This document shows, piece by piece, positions 27,001 to 41,163 of a stretch of DNA of 64,000 nucleotides (the stretch's first letter is position 1; the number at the start of each line of letters is the position of its first letter). This stretch comes from Rotaria sp. Silwood1. Its lineage: Eukaryota > Rotifera > Eurotatoria > Philodinida > Philodinidae. The DNA is taken from assembly GCA_905250075.1 (NCBI GenBank), contig CAJNOP010000001.1, positions 7,405,634 through 7,469,633 on the forward strand. Reading direction: 5' to 3'. The translations under genes were made by a program, and so were the position numbers. The notes below the pieces were generated by a model. That model saw only the letters and a program-made list of their open reading frames with translations. It was not told the origin of the DNA and did no database searches.

Positions 27001-30000
27001 AAATTTATTGAATTATTAAAAATAAATTTATCATCATTTAATTCAAATATACGTTTATTATCACTTTATATACTTTCATCATTTATATTGGATAAAACAA
27101 ATAAAAATCATCTTATATTAAATTGTCTTCAATGTGAACAATGTCCATTAAATGTATATGAATATCGTACAAAAATAATTTATTTACAAAAATTATCTGT
27201 TGATTTTATTTTATTAAATAATCAATCATCATTATTTCATTTATCAATGTATTATTTACTTGGTATACTTTGTTCAAATTTTACACCATTATGGACAATA
27301 ACAATTGAATTATTAGGTTCATATGGTAATAAAGCTATTGAATATATTGGTCATACATATTTTTGGTCAATAATTAATGAAAAATTTCAATTAATAAAAC
27401 AATGTAATAAATTGAAATATATTGAACAAATAAATGATGAATTAATAAATTATTATATTGAAAATTTAAATAAAAAAAATGATGAAATTAATGAACAATC
27501 AATAGATTATATACAATATCGTATAAATTTATTTCAAATATTAAATTATTTTCCAAATGAATGTGAACAAAAAACAAAAATACTTTTTCCAATAATATTT
27601 GATTTTTTTTCATATGAATATTATGATTATTTATTATCATTAGGTTTATTTAATCAATATAAAATTTCATATAGAAATCAAATAACAACAACAACAACGA
27701 ATTTAAAAAGACTTTCAAAAAAATTATCAATTAAAACATTAGAAACAATATTAAATTTATTAAAACAATTTCATCATTATAAACAATGGTATGAACCAAT
27801 ACGTTTATATAATTTTTATGTACGTTTATTACTTTCATCAGATAATATAATAGAAAAATTAGCTTATCAATGTTTATTAAAATGTTATCAAATACCTGAA
27901 TCTATAATAAAATTAGATTTTTTATCACATTCAGATAATATTCTTCCATTATTTAATCCAAGTACATGTCGAAAAACATTTCATGATTTAATTCAAGGTA
28001 TATTAATTGATAATAATTTATCAGATTCATTAAAAAATCAATATGCTTTTATATTAATACGTATTATTTATAGTAAATTAAATGATAAACATTCATTAGG
28101 TTCAACAACACGTGGAAGAAAAGATTATTTAGAATTAAATCGTAAATATTTATTTCAATTTTTAATAATATTTGCATCAAATAATTTATATGAAAAACAT
28201 TTTCATTATTTTATACAATTATTATTAGAACCATTTTATGATGAATTATTTCATATAAATGATAAACAATGGTTAAATTTATTTCAAAAAAAAATTTCAT
28301 TAAATAATGAAGAATTTAATTTAAATTCTTATGATATATTTATTAAATATATTCAACATTCATTATTATTATTAAAAACATTTACTTATAAATTAGGTGT
28401 TTATATACAAAAACAAATTGATTATATTATTAAATTTTATATATTAACAATAAAATTTGTTGATTATTTAAATAATTTAAAAAGTAATTATGAAGAAAAT
28501 TTTGAAATTAAAAAAATTCGAATTTTATTAAAACGTATACGTTCAATGTCTTATAAAGGTTTACAAACAATATTTCAATTATTTGATAATGATGAAAATG
28601 AAATATTTAAAAAAGACTTAATTGATAATTTATGGTTATGTTGTATAAGAGAAAATTATTTAGATGATTTATTAATTAAAAATAAACAACGTGAAGATAT
28701 TGTTCATATATTAAAATTAGCTACTATTTGGAGTAGTACATCATATTTAAGATATTCAATACTTAATGATAGAAATGATGCGAAAGATTTAATGAAATGT
28801 TTTAGTCAATTTTTAAATGAAAATATTACAAATGAAAATAAACAATTAATTATTGAATTCATTTGGAATATTATGCAAATTGATCGTACGTCCTTTTCAT
28901 TTCATTTTTTTGTCTTCTTCATAGAGTAATTGCATTTTCTAATTGATTTTCTATCTAATATCATACGTTTAGGTTTAGTCCTTTTTTTTTTATCGAAATA
29001 TTAAGACTAATTAATTATTTTATTAGATTCAACAACACTTTTTATTCAATAAGATTTTCAGAACAAAAAAAAAAATAACAAATATAGTATTGTATTAGAG
29101 AAAACTGTTGTAATTACAGAAATGATAACATAATTTAATAGGTCATAAGATCATGACAATAAAATATTATTGTAAAGTTTATGAAAACATTCATTTAATG
29201 ACAAAGTAACCTCTTGCCTATTGTTGTCAAGTGAATAGTTAAAAATCGATTGCTAGCTAGAAAACAGTTATCAATATATCATAGTTGAATGGCAGTCAGA
29301 AGATAGCTAAACATATAAATATCAAACTATCGCCAGTATCTATATATATAATGTTCAGTGTCTGTCTGTTTCTATGTCGGGTCAAAGGTCAAATAAGACT
29401 CTAAGGGAGAGATCTCCAGGAGCTATTTTATGGGGTACTTATAGATCCTCAAGGGCTATCCTATGAGGATACATATACGTCCCCATGGGCTATTCTGTTA
29501 GGGTACCCAGAGGTCTCCAAGGCCTATTATATGGAGGTACCCATTGGTCCCCAAGGGCTATCCTATGGGTTACTCATAGATCCTCAAGGGCTATCCTAGC
29601 GGGGTACTGATTGGCCATCAAGGGCTATTATATTGTGATACCCATAGGCTCTAAAGGGAATAAGGCAATAGGGAGATAAGGTCGACGGCTACATTGCCTA
29701 TAAACATATGTGCGATATAAGAGTATGAGTCCGTAGGGCTATCTATCTATATACATATTATCGAGTGTCTGTATGTATTTTACCGGATGAAAAGTTAAAT
29801 GTCTGAGGTCATGCGTTAAAGGACAAAACAGCCGTGCAGTATGCACGGGTTCTCGCTAGTAGTGTACATAATACTGACCGATTTACAAGTGCTTTTTATC
29901 AAAATCGAATTGCATAGGTTTTCTATGAAATTTTTTTCGTATTTCTTAAACTATACATAATCTAAATTGATCTATTTTGTTTTTAGCTGATGATCCATTA

Positions 30001-33000
30001 ATTGTTCCATATAATGATGAACTACTTTCTTATTTAACTCGTGTATCAAATTCAATGATTGAATCTACTAGTTCAATAGCATTAACTTCAAAAGAATTTG
30101 ATATTCTTCTAATTCTCAGTTGTAAACAAACAAAAAGTGATAAAATTGAACAATTATGTTCAATATTTTTTCGTTTACTTCGTCAAAATGTACTTTCAAA
30201 AAAGAAGAAAAAATTATTAAATAAAACATCTGAACAAAATTTAAATATTTCAATTCTTAAAGTTTTACAAAATTTAATAGTTCATATTGAAAATCCTCTA
30301 GAAAAATATTTACATTTATTAACAATATTATGTTGTAAAATAATTCAACGTGATCAACGAATTGAATTAATTAAACTTTTTCAAATACTTATTGATCAAT
30401 CAACAAATATTAAATCAAGGTAAACACAAAAAAAAACTTAAATACATTTATTTCTTAATTCTTTGTTTTCTAGTACAATATGGTATTTAAAACAATTAAT
30501 TGAAATAAATTCCTGGAATTTCGATCAAATTGATGAACCTGATTATGAACGTCGTTTGAATGGTTATAAACAAATAACAAAAGAAATATCAAAATTAGAA
30601 AATATTGATAAAGATAAAAATGAATATTTATGTTTATTTTATCATTGTCTATATGAATTACATTATTCAATAAATGATTTATCATTACGTGAATATGCAT
30701 CACAATGTATTCATTTATTTCTTAAACAAATTCCATCGTATCAATCATATCTTCTTACAGAAATTCGTACTATATTAAAAAAATCAACAATATCAATTCA
30801 TATACGAAATGAATTTATTCGTCTATTAGGATTAATTATTGATATTAATATAGATAATGAAGATTTAAATGATTTAAAACGTTTACATAATTATAATGAT
30901 ATTGAAATTGATTTTTTTCATAATATAACACATGTACAAAATCATCGACGTTTACGAGCATTAAAACGTTTAAAATTAATACATAATGAACAAACATTTC
31001 GTTTAACAACAATAATTAATTATCTTTTACCAATTGTTTGTTCATTTGTAAATGATGTTATTAATCAAGATACACAAGATATTAATGATGATATTGTTTT
31101 TTCATGTTTAACAACATTATGTCAAATATTACCATGGATAAAATATAATCAATTATTTATTTCTTATTTTCGTCAATTAAAAACAACAAAACAAACATTA
31201 AATTTAATTCAAAAACGATGTTTAACTAAAACAATATCGGCTATTATTGATGCATTTCATTTTCAATTAGATAACAATGAGAAGAATTCTGAAAGTAATT
31301 AAACAACTTTTTTTAGTTTATAAGAAAAAAAAAGAGAGATAACAATTTCATCTAAAGATTTACAAACTAGTAATAACAAAGATCTCTGGAACGCATTAGC
31401 TCTGATTAGAGATGTATAAAACTATGGAAAAGAAATGTTGCTAAAAGTTTCTATATTGATTTATATTCATTCAATAACATAATAGTAACTAATCAAGAAA
31501 GTTTTTATAATATTTCATATAGTCGATCAATAACTCAAGTTCTTCTGAATAAAATCGACGGATCTAATTATAATTTTTAAAATAAAAATTTATATATTAT
31601 TTTATTCTAGGTGAACGTATTAGTCGAACAATTCAACAACGTTTATTACCAATGATTCTTGATTTATTAAGTCAAAATTCATTTTCTATCGATAGTCTAA
31701 CAACAAATGGTATATCAACAAAAAATGCAACTATTGATGATCAACGACAACAAGCTGTTCTTTTAACAATAACATGTTCATTAATAGCAACAAAATTAAT
31801 AAGAATATTTTCAAATGATTTTATTGAACAACATATATCAACAATTTTACTTCATTTATTAACATTACTTCGTTCACGTCTTTATTCAATACGTGATCAA
31901 GCACGTGATTGTCTTTGTAAATGTATAATAATACTTGGTAAACGTTATTTTAAATTTATAATTGAAGAATTAATATCTGGTTTACAACGTGGTTATCAAC
32001 ATTTTGTTTTATTACATACAATACATACAATACTTATTCATATATCATCATTAACATATGATTTTAATATTGATTCAGCTATTAAAATAATAGCAAATTT
32101 ATTTATTGATGATTTATTTAATCTTGAAAAAACTGAATCATCAAAAGCAAATGAACATGAAAATTCAACATATAAACCATCGAATATTCCTGAAGCTAAA
32201 ACAAATAAAACAATAAATGTTATGGAATTACTTGGTCGTTTAATACATTCAAATAATGAACTTTTAATATGTATTGAACCATTACGTCAACAATTATTAT
32301 TATATAATGATTCAAGACAAATATCAAAATGTGAAAAATGTTTACAACGTTTTCAAACTGGTTTAATTAATAATAATTATTTATCAATTGAAATTTTATT
32401 TATTTTTATTCATCATTTATTAACAAAAACAGAAGAAAATAATTTTAATGAACAAATTACTAATAATGAAAATAATAAAACATTAAATTTAATTAAAGAC
32501 GAACGAAATAAATATTATTTAATACCAGCTGAACCTAAACGTGGTCATGCACGTGTTGCACAAGCTATTAAACATGAAAAAAAAACAAATATTCATTGTT
32601 TAATTGCATGGACACTTAATTTACTTCATAAACTTATTAAAAAACATAAAAATAATGATGATCAAAAATTTTTATCTATGATTGATCCATTTATTATTCA
32701 TATTGAAATATGTTTAAATTCACAATATACAGATGTTATTGTTTCTTCACTTAGAAATTTATCATCAATTTTAGAATATTCATTACCATCATTAAATCAA
32801 CAACGAATTACTAATATGTATAAAAAAGTAATTTAATCAAATATTTCAATAATTAATACATGATCAGATATAATATTCTTTTTTTTCTTCTAAGATTCGA
32901 AATTAAAAAATATTTTAAGTATCTATTTATTTAAATACATTCACATTTAAAGAATTAATTATGATATAATCTTCTTTCTAATCATATAACTATCGAATCA

Positions 33001-35985
33001 TCTCAGAAAACAGAGAAACTCCTAAGATTTAGCTTCAGAGTATCTGCTGTAAAAATAGAAATTCTTTTAACTCTCATTTATTTTATTTTTGCGAACATGA
33101 ACTTCAATAAGTGATGTACTCTGAAGTTCTAGTCTCTCCTAAATTTTATGCTGTGTCTGAAAAAATATTAGCTGATTGTCTGTCAAATTGTAATCCCTTC
33201 CATTTTCGAAAATTATCAATATAACGTTTGTGAAAATAAAATTTAATAAATTTCACTTTTTAGGTATTCGATTTATTAAAAATATATTCATCCGTAGCTG
33301 GTTCCAATGATTTGAATGATTTATTAACACTTTGTTATAAAATTCTTGGTACATTTGTTCAACGTTCAATTAATGATAATATTTCATTAACATCTGAAGA
33401 GTATCAATGTTTATTTACTTATATTGAATCTGATTTACTTAATATTCATCGTCAAACAAGTGCTTTTCTTCTTCTTCGTTCAATAATGCGTCATTCTGTA
33501 TCAATAATATCAAATGATAAAAATCTTCGTACACAACTTGATAATCTTTTACGTTCTCGTATAATATTTATGATAATTCAATCACCTTATGATCATATAC
33601 GTACAACATGTCGTGATTTATTTCATATATATTTATTTTCTTATGAACATACAAAAACAAAATTAAAATCATATTTTGATTTTTTTCTTCTTCAACTTGA
33701 TTATGAAGATTATAATGGTCGTTTATCAGTATTAATATTTCTAAATAATTTATTTAATGATTTAACAAAACAACGTTTAAATGATTATGCTGCTTATTTT
33801 TTTCTTCCATTATCATGTCATTATTATAATGAAATAAATAATGAATGTAAAAAATATTTTCAATTAAATTTACATTTATTATTAGAAAAAATAGATGAAC
33901 AACATCGAAATGATATTTTTAAAAATATTGTTTTTATTTGGATTAATGATAAAATTGAACATCGTTGTTTAGCACTTCAATTATTTATTCTATTTATTGA
34001 AATTGAACATGAACAATTTGATCAATATTTAGATGATATATTTAATTTTATTGAACGAGAATTAAATAATATTCAACATGATGATATTGATGATAATGAT
34101 AATAATGAACAACAAAAATTTAATGATCAATATATTTATCATTTAATCAATGTATTAGTTTATATTATTAAATATTGTTCAAATTCATTAGAAATTTTAC
34201 AATTAAGATCAATATGGTTAAAATTATTAAAATTAATTGATGAAAAATGTTTACTTCATCCACATATATGGGTTCGATATTTATCAACACAATTTTTTGG
34301 TCTTCTATTTGAAAGAAATAAACCAGAAGATATTGTTCTACATATGAAAAAATATCTACCAAAAGAAGATAATAGGTAAATTAAATTTAAAAAGAAAAAA
34401 AGCGTTTAGACTAAAATGTTTTTTTTTCCAAGTTCATCGGGACGGGGAGCACATTTATATACTTTAGTTGGTAACTGACTTCAGCATGTCCGTTGTAGTA
34501 TCATCACTAGAAAGTAGTCAATGAAGGAAACTTTCTACTAAAGAATCTTACAGATCATGGATCTACTATTTTAAATATATATTAAAACTAAAATTCGTAT
34601 TATACTCTCATTTATCTTCTCTCTTTCTGTAGTGTTAGACATACTACTTCGATAGTATTGTCTTGGGTCTTCGATAAATGATGACATCTACTATCAATTT
34701 ATTGTCTAGCATTTCTGTTCTATTCATATGAGTTCTATCACTTCTAGGGCATTTTTGAAATACTATTTACTTTTATACGACAGATTTTTAAATTTTTGTA
34801 TTGTTTTAGAAATAGTTTTTGATGCAGCATTTTTCTAATCAATGTTGATTTCCATAGAAAACGCATAGATGAGATTCTGCTTATGGTAATGTCTCATTTT
34901 GTAGAGAATTCAGTGCATTACAATAATATTGAATGGAAGTTGTTTCACGATACAAACTATGGACTGATTCATAAAATTCCTTTATAGTTGTTCTATTTGA
35001 TCCTAAAAATAAAATTAGAATATTTTTGTGTCAAAAACTTGTGCATTATAGATTATATAATCATATTGATTTTATAAAATTATTTTTCATGAATATCTAC
35101 TTTGACCATCAAATTGAAAGAATACAATCGATACAAATTTTTTCTTAAGTTTAAAGAAAAGTGAACATAACATTTTAATTGAATTTATATCTAATTTAAT
35201 ATGTATTTAGTTCGAATTCTACAACAATAATAGAAAATGGTTCTAGTCGTAAACGTTTGAAAAAATCAGCTCAATCAAATCTTAATCATGAACCATTATT
35301 TATTCATTATATAACAACATTGGATTCATCAATTTCACCTTTAGTTAAAATTCAACGTTTATGTTTTTGTGCATGTTCACAATTAAAACCATCAGATTTA
35401 ACAGAAGAATTTTGTTTACAAATCATAAAAAATCTTATTTATTTATCAAAACTTCTTATTTTATCTAATTCAAATTATTTTGAATTAGTTGTTAAACGTT
35501 GTTGTCGTTTAACAACATTTGAATCAACGAAACATCCTACTGAAATAACACGTCGTTCATCAATTCTTAAATGGATGGCTGCACTTGTACTTGATTTATC
35601 ATCATATTTGACATCATATTTAAAATCATTTTTAACTGTTATTGAACGTGAAATTGAACGTGATGAAACAACAATAAATTTACCATTAAAAACACTCGCG
35701 CAAGATGTATTTGATGTATTTAAACGTCATTGTGATATACATTTGATTACAAGTATTTATGCTGATATCGCTAAACAACGACGAACAAAACGTTTAGAAC
35801 GTAAACAAAAATTAGCTGTTTTAGCTATTAATCAACCAGAAATAATTTATCGAAAAAAACGTCTTAAACAAACGAAACGTTTAGGATTAGGAAAAAAGAA
35901 ACGAATGAAAGCAATTGAAAATGCAAAGAAAAATCGAAGAAAAAAACCAACAAATAAAATAAGTGAAGATATGGATGATTTTTAG
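24044..35985 (+). CDS. UTP20: UTP20, small-subunit processome component
   Basis: UTP20 (DRIM) is a very large HEAT-repeat protein of the nucleolar U3 snoRNP/90S pre-ribosome, needed for 18S rRNA processing. Seven exons join in frame: 24044-25597, 26707-28885, 29987-30419, 30474-31294, 31611-32827, 33264-34375 and 35211-35985, totalling 2696 aa (human UTP20 is about 2785). Diagnostic segments are the N-terminal RYQSLHERLNNINI, LLDLIVQLARDLQ, LFKYLWRIMLKDL and FAAESFAYLLRK, later NFDQIDEPDYERRL, and a basic C-terminal tail rich in RRTKRLERKQK and KKKRMK, probably nucleolar targeting and RNA contact. The protein is otherwise helical, Leu/Ile/Asn-rich and AT-driven in codon use. Intron 1 (1109 nt) holds a GC-rich tandem repeat and intron 2 (1101 nt) a Helitron. 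The ATG follows an acceptor-like TTCTAG. AATAAA is at 36058. It converges on the macro-PARP gene 206 bp away. Confidence 0.95.
26095..26229. repeat. GC-rich tandem repeat (2 units) in UTP20 intron 1
   Basis: Two units beginning TCTACTGGGTGGGC (26095 and 26172) share CACCCGAAATTT/CACACAAAATTTT, GACTCGCCCACTCGAAAA/GATTCGCCCATTCGAAAA. The GC content is far above the surrounding DNA. It is probably the remnant of an inserted element; the 25968-26276 minus-strand frame overlapping it looks incidental. Confidence 0.7.
29339..29859 (+). mobile_element. Short non-autonomous Helitron in UTP20 intron 2
   Basis: The 521-bp segment has all classical Helitron boundary marks: insertion between A (29338) and T (29860), a 5' TC start (TCTATATATATAATG), a 3' CTAG end (29856-29859), and a GC-rich hairpin just inside the 3' end. 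The hairpin is CCGTGCA-GTA-TGCACGG at 29832-29848, seven bases before CTAG. No Rep/helicase coding is present. The body is mostly a 34-bp minisatellite. A second 5'-end-like sequence begins at 29746 (TCTATATACATATTATCG), also followed by GTGTCTGT. It lies in the sense orientation of UTP20 and leaves the exon 2 and exon 3 splice sites intact. Confidence 0.85.
29413..29648 (+). repeat. 34-bp minisatellite, seven units, inside the Helitron
   Basis: Seven head-to-tail units of 33-34 bp, each with the core CAAGGGCTATCCTAT followed by GGGGTAC-like and CCATAGG-like parts. Units differ by several substitutions. No spacers occur between units. Confidence 0.85.
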
Positions 35986-36191
35986 TTAAATTTGTTATTG
36001 TTTTTTTTTGTTTATGCAATAACTCGTTGTTATTCCTTTTGTTATTTAAGGAAATTAAATAAAAAAAAAATTATTGTTAAGAAATATGAAAAAAATTCAA
36101 TATATCTTGATTGTTGCATATAAAAATTATCACAAATCAAAGAAAGACCTTAGTTAATTACAAAAAAAAACACCGACAATTTACAAAACGT
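35986..36191. other. Convergent intergenic spacer UTP20 / macro-PARP
   Basis: A 206-bp tail-to-tail spacer holds the 3' ends of both genes. The AATAAA at 36058 suits UTP20. No other feature seen. Confidence 0.6.
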
Positions 36192-39100
36192 TCATTGATA
36201 AACAATAAGATATGCTGCATAAGCTTGATCATCACGATATGTAACAAAAATATGATCTCCATCTGTAGTCGAATCAAAACCTGGAGGCGGTGTTTTCATG
36301 TTAGTATTTCCTTGAATGCTATAGCCTACTAATACATATGCCACAAACATATACCGTTCACCATTCAGTGTATTAGCCTTCGTATATCCATGACTGTAGG
36401 AAGCTTTCGCTGAAAAATAAGCTCCTTGTCCATAGGCAGTACCTTAAAAAAACTCATTATTTTCATATAGAATTCATTAAAAATAGATCGAACAGACCAT
36501 TAATACCAGCGAATGATCGATTAAAAAATGAATTAATAATCAGTTCAGTTGAATCTTTTGGACAGCCATGAAATAATTCTTTTTCTGTATTTTTCTGTGG
36601 TGAAAAACTTTTGTATGAATTGTATTGCATATACCATTGTTTATTTTGAATACGATCTATGCGAAGTATTGTGTTATATTTATTAGACATTGTTTTGTCA
36701 AATAAAGCACGAATTTCTTTGTATTCAATTGAATTTTCTTGTACTGTAAATTGTGCAATACTCTCTTTTTGTACCTGCCAATATTCTGGTAAATCAAAAC
36801 CAGCATGGCGAATAATTTGACGTTGTTGTTGATTGCTTACACATGTTTCAATGGTATGTTCAAAATTAATAACATATTCTACAGATTTATCGTCGGTATA
36901 CTGAAACTATAAAAATATTTGTTTATTGTATTCAATCAAATTAATTAGCAATATTAGAAATCGTGGTACCTGTCCTCGTTTATTTTTATACTCTATATAT
37001 ATATATGCTCTGTTTTTAAATGATAAATAATGAAAACTTTCAATCGTCTGTATTTTCTAGGAATAATAAATTATTGAACAGCAAAAATATTTTCACAGAT
37101 TTACTATGAAACCAGTTGCAGAAAATTTGAAAAATTCGTTAAAACGTAAAAAATTTCATTCGAACGAATACAGATGTTAAAAAACTTCCACTGTAGTTAG
37201 TGTTTTTTAATTATCATAATTATTCAATAGTTTTAATTAGCGATCTTCAAATAGATTATAAAGGAAAACAAATTTTTTTTATGTGAGCTTTCTTATGTTT
37301 CAAATAGAAATATTCTGAATATCTTCGCCTTTTCTTCTATAGCATAGGAAAAGATAGGTAGAGGAGATCATGGTGATGGATTGAATGATGTATGGAATAT
37401 TTTGACATCAATAGAGATTTAAGGTTTTCTATTAATATAAATAACTTTCTAACTAATTTTATCCTCGTTTCAATATGCTCATGCTTCCGCAAGTACTAGA
37501 TGAAATATAAAAAAAAAACAGTATTCAATAAAAGATTATACTCGGCTATAAACAAAACAATAGAATGAGATGCAACATAGAATTTCGGTTTGTCAAATAA
37601 GATAGTTTTTTAACCTTGTTTCTTGAATATCTCTAGAAAATATCATGACATACGGCTGATAATTATCACTTGTGGCGGAGGAGCCATAATGAATGAATTT
37701 TGTAGAACAAACATTTTTCTTCTAAATAAGATGTTCTTCATATTCCAGCAGACTTCGAAAAGTGATAGAGATCTATATTAGTTGATAGTTTAAACTAAAT
37801 TTTTTAACTAGATTGCATATCTAGTATAAGCTTACAAAGTATTATACTGATAATAAGAGAATGATATATTTTGTTACATATATCGCATGAATACTTACTG
37901 TTGGTAATTTAGATGAATATGCATCTTCAATATGAGCATTTAATTCAGGTGCATATTTTATCCAATTTTTATCATCTATTTTAAATGCCCAAATAATATC
38001 TCGAGCAATGGCATTTAAACGAGCTTGCTCACTTTGTTTAACTTGTTCTCGATAATATTCATTTTCCGCTTCAGTAACTGATTCTTTGGAACCAAATATT
38101 TTAAAGTAGCCAATAAGAATATCCATGTTAGGTACCACATATCGATCTAAACAATATTTATAGAATGCATTAATAGCAGGTTGTGTCCATTTTTTAAGTA
38201 CATGTTGATTAAGATGTTCACGAACTGAAATTGATTGTTGTATATAATTATTTAAAGCTTTTTTACATTTCTCTTGCTTTTCAACACTATTAGATGTAAT
38301 TGTAATTTTAAGTTCTAGATAAATAATTAAACAAAAGAAAAGAAAAAGATATATTTTAATTAATTTTTATGTTATATTTACTTGTAAAGCTATATTGAAT
38401 TTGAATATCTTTTGTTTCTACATGGCCTCCTTGAAGATTTTTGAGTTTCGCTTGAAATGCTTCAAAAACATCAATTTGCTCAGGTAAAATAACAAAGTTT
38501 ATTTGTAATATAACATTAGCTGATAATAATTGTGTTTGAGCTTCAGTTAACATTTCATTGGCAACAATATTTTTATCAACATTTAATTTTCCACAACCAA
38601 TTGATGGAAATGCAATTGATGTATGATGAAGTTTGATAGCATGTTGAACAGCTTTACTAACAAAATTTCGAATTGATTGATAAAAAGCTTCTTGACTTGT
38701 TTGATTTATTTCCCATGGTAAAAATAAAAGTTTTCGACATGGTAAATTTCCTGAATTGGTTTCGAAAGGTTCTGATGATGATATCTTTGCAGCTTCTTCG
38801 TATTCTTTGTTAACTGATTGTCCAGCTTGTTTAAGAATATTATCACGTAGATACATTGACGTCGAACAAATAACAACAAGATCGACCTAAATAAATTCAA
38901 TTAATGAATAGTTTATATAGTTTTCTTATAATTTATAGTTTCATTACTTTTTGTTCAGCTAGATCATTCTTGTGTATTTCTATGGCTGCTGCTGTTAATT
39001 TATTTGACATATGATCTTGTGTTAAAGCTTTGGGTATTTCACAAATCTTATTTGTAGTTTCTATTTCAATTTCAATTTGACATTTGCATTGATGGCCAAT

Positions 39101-41163
39101 ATTTTTCAGACTCTCACATTCGTTGTGTGCTTTTAAACCAAAAGCTTCTTCTTGAATTTCATAATCAATTGATGTACATAATGAAGCTAATGCCATTATT
39201 TCGGATTCTATTCTATCATGAACATAACTTGGAGCTGTTAATTCTCCATTTGTCAAAGTCTCAATAATTGTTGTATCATTATAATTAGTTTCAAGTGTTT
39301 TCAGTTCATCATAACAGATTTCCAATAAAAAGTTTATCTATATAAAACAAATATGTCTTTCGATTTCTTAAGAAAAAAAAATATAGATTATCATTACTTG
39401 TTTCGATTCTAAATTAAGTTTAACCGTACTTGATGCATATTTTGTTGTAATTTCTTCTATTTGTTTTTCTATTGCTTTGATAGTATCCGTCAAACCAAAC
39501 AAATGAATGCATCGTTGTTCAAGTATTATTAATATATTTTGAGGTCGTATTTGATTTTCTAGCTTTAGAATATCTTGTGCTAAATGACTTTTATTAGTTG
39601 TTGTTAGATCAGAGGTAGAAGGCAGTGAAATATCAAGTAAAATAAAGTTTTTGATAATTTTGTCGAGTGTAGCATTAGTAGTACATAAATCGTGAAATAC
39701 AGTTGATTTGTCTTTATTGAAATAAGTTATCAATAGACCAATTGTTTCATAGCTGCATAGAATGTGAAGGTACTCATTCTGATCACTATATGTTTGAATA
39801 ATTCGGGTACAATCTCGGTACTTTACCCAAGATCCTATGTCAAAATAAATTGTTATAAATATTTTCTGTTTAATAAACTATTCTGGTAAATCAAAATCAA
39901 AAAGCACAAGGCATTGAGTTTTCCTTCACTAAATTTGAATCAACACATATTATATCAATAGAAGTGATTCGAGACAGCTAGAATTATGACAGGAAGACGA
40001 TGACTCAGATGACAGATTGGAATATTTCTAATAAACTTGACCGAGTTTTGAGTATGGAGGTTGAGCGTTTTTTGAGAATTGATGAACAAGACCCATAAAA
40101 TCTTGTAACTCTACTTGAGAAAAACGAAAATTTTCCAAGATCGGAGGGATCATTCTCTCGATGGTCCTTCAGGACACTCCTGTGTATAAATAAAATCTTA
40201 GAGTCATCTTTTTTTTATTGAAAATTTGTTTCAATACGACTTTTAGTTATGCTTATATTTCACTTTTCTAGAATTGTAATTGTGAAGTTACAAAATTTTT
40301 AATCTAGAAATGTTTGAATGGAAAATTTAAAAATGAGTCGATTACCTGATTGATCATCGACTACTTTTATTTCTGTTTTTTTAAGAAGAGCTTGTAATGA
40401 TTCTAATGCCTGTTGATTTTTATCTTGATCTGTACTTTTAAAGTCGATAATATATGTGCTATTTTCCAGATCCAATTTATCTCTCGCCTTCGTGATTGTT
40501 GTTTCAACTGAATAAGTTTCTTTTATTTCGGCCCTCAACTTATCACAGAATTTCGATTGATCAAAAAAGCCAGCACCAGCAAGATCACTTTGCAATTTAT
40601 ATTGACAACTAAACATTGCTGGTTTAGTACTGAAATAGAATTTTTTTAAGTACTCTTTTTTTTGCGTGTAAATGAATATTTAATTACAACCTATTATTTT
40701 CCGGTGCATTCGATTGTGTCTATAAAAAAGCGAGAAACTGATAATAATATAAAATAGGATTTTTCAGTTGACTTTACTATTGTAAAAGTAAAATCTGTAT
40801 CCCGAAGAAGATCGTCCTGTATGAAAAATAAAATAAAATAAGATCTAAACCGGGTCAGTACAGTTGTGAAACGTACCAAATCATTAACTATGGATGTCTG
40901 ATAGAGTATTGGTTGTTGGTTGTCAACAGGTGCCGCGTATATGTCCTATATACATAATTTTTAATCATAAGTTATCTTATCGATTAAGAGATTTTTTTCC
41001 TCTCTACTGTGAAAGTATTTGATCGTGAGATTGTACTCAGTCGTGTTTGCGATCGTCTAGTGAGAAACCCATCCAAGTCCTAATAAAACATAATAGTTTG
41101 TTATGTTATGAGCTTAGTTCGAAAAATGATTACATTTAGGCATCGGTCAAAGTCGCCATTCAT
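36192..41163 (-). CDS. Macro-domain/WWE mono-ADP-ribosyltransferase, PARP14-like
   Basis: A predicted mono-ADP-ribosyltransferase with an ADP-ribose-binding macro domain. Twelve exons read from high to low coordinates: 41163-41134, 41079-41008, 40945-40877, 40816-40778, 40719-40691, 40629-40346, 39834-39398, 39337-38948, 38886-38382, 38314-37899, 36906-36498 and 36442-36192, giving 976 aa. The N-terminal part has KH/RRM-like segments (for example ILEQRCIHLFGLTDTI), as in PARP14. The macro domain (about 432-600) has DLVVICSTSMYL and AFPSIGCGKLNV. A WWE-type domain (about 690-790) contains IIWAFKIDDKNWIKY. The ART domain (about 820-976) has ELFHG (H870), GAYFSAKASYS (Y902) and DHIFVTY (I958): an H-Y-I triad rather than H-Y-E, the pattern of mono-ADP-ribosylating family members. 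Vertebrate PARP14 has three macro domains; only one is evident here. The small 5' exons rest on frame continuity and splice sites only. Confidence 0.87.

Noticed and set aside
29413..29648. Regular 34-bp repeats resembling a CRISPR array
   Set aside because: Units abut without spacers, are diverged, and sit in an intron of an animal gene inside a Helitron.
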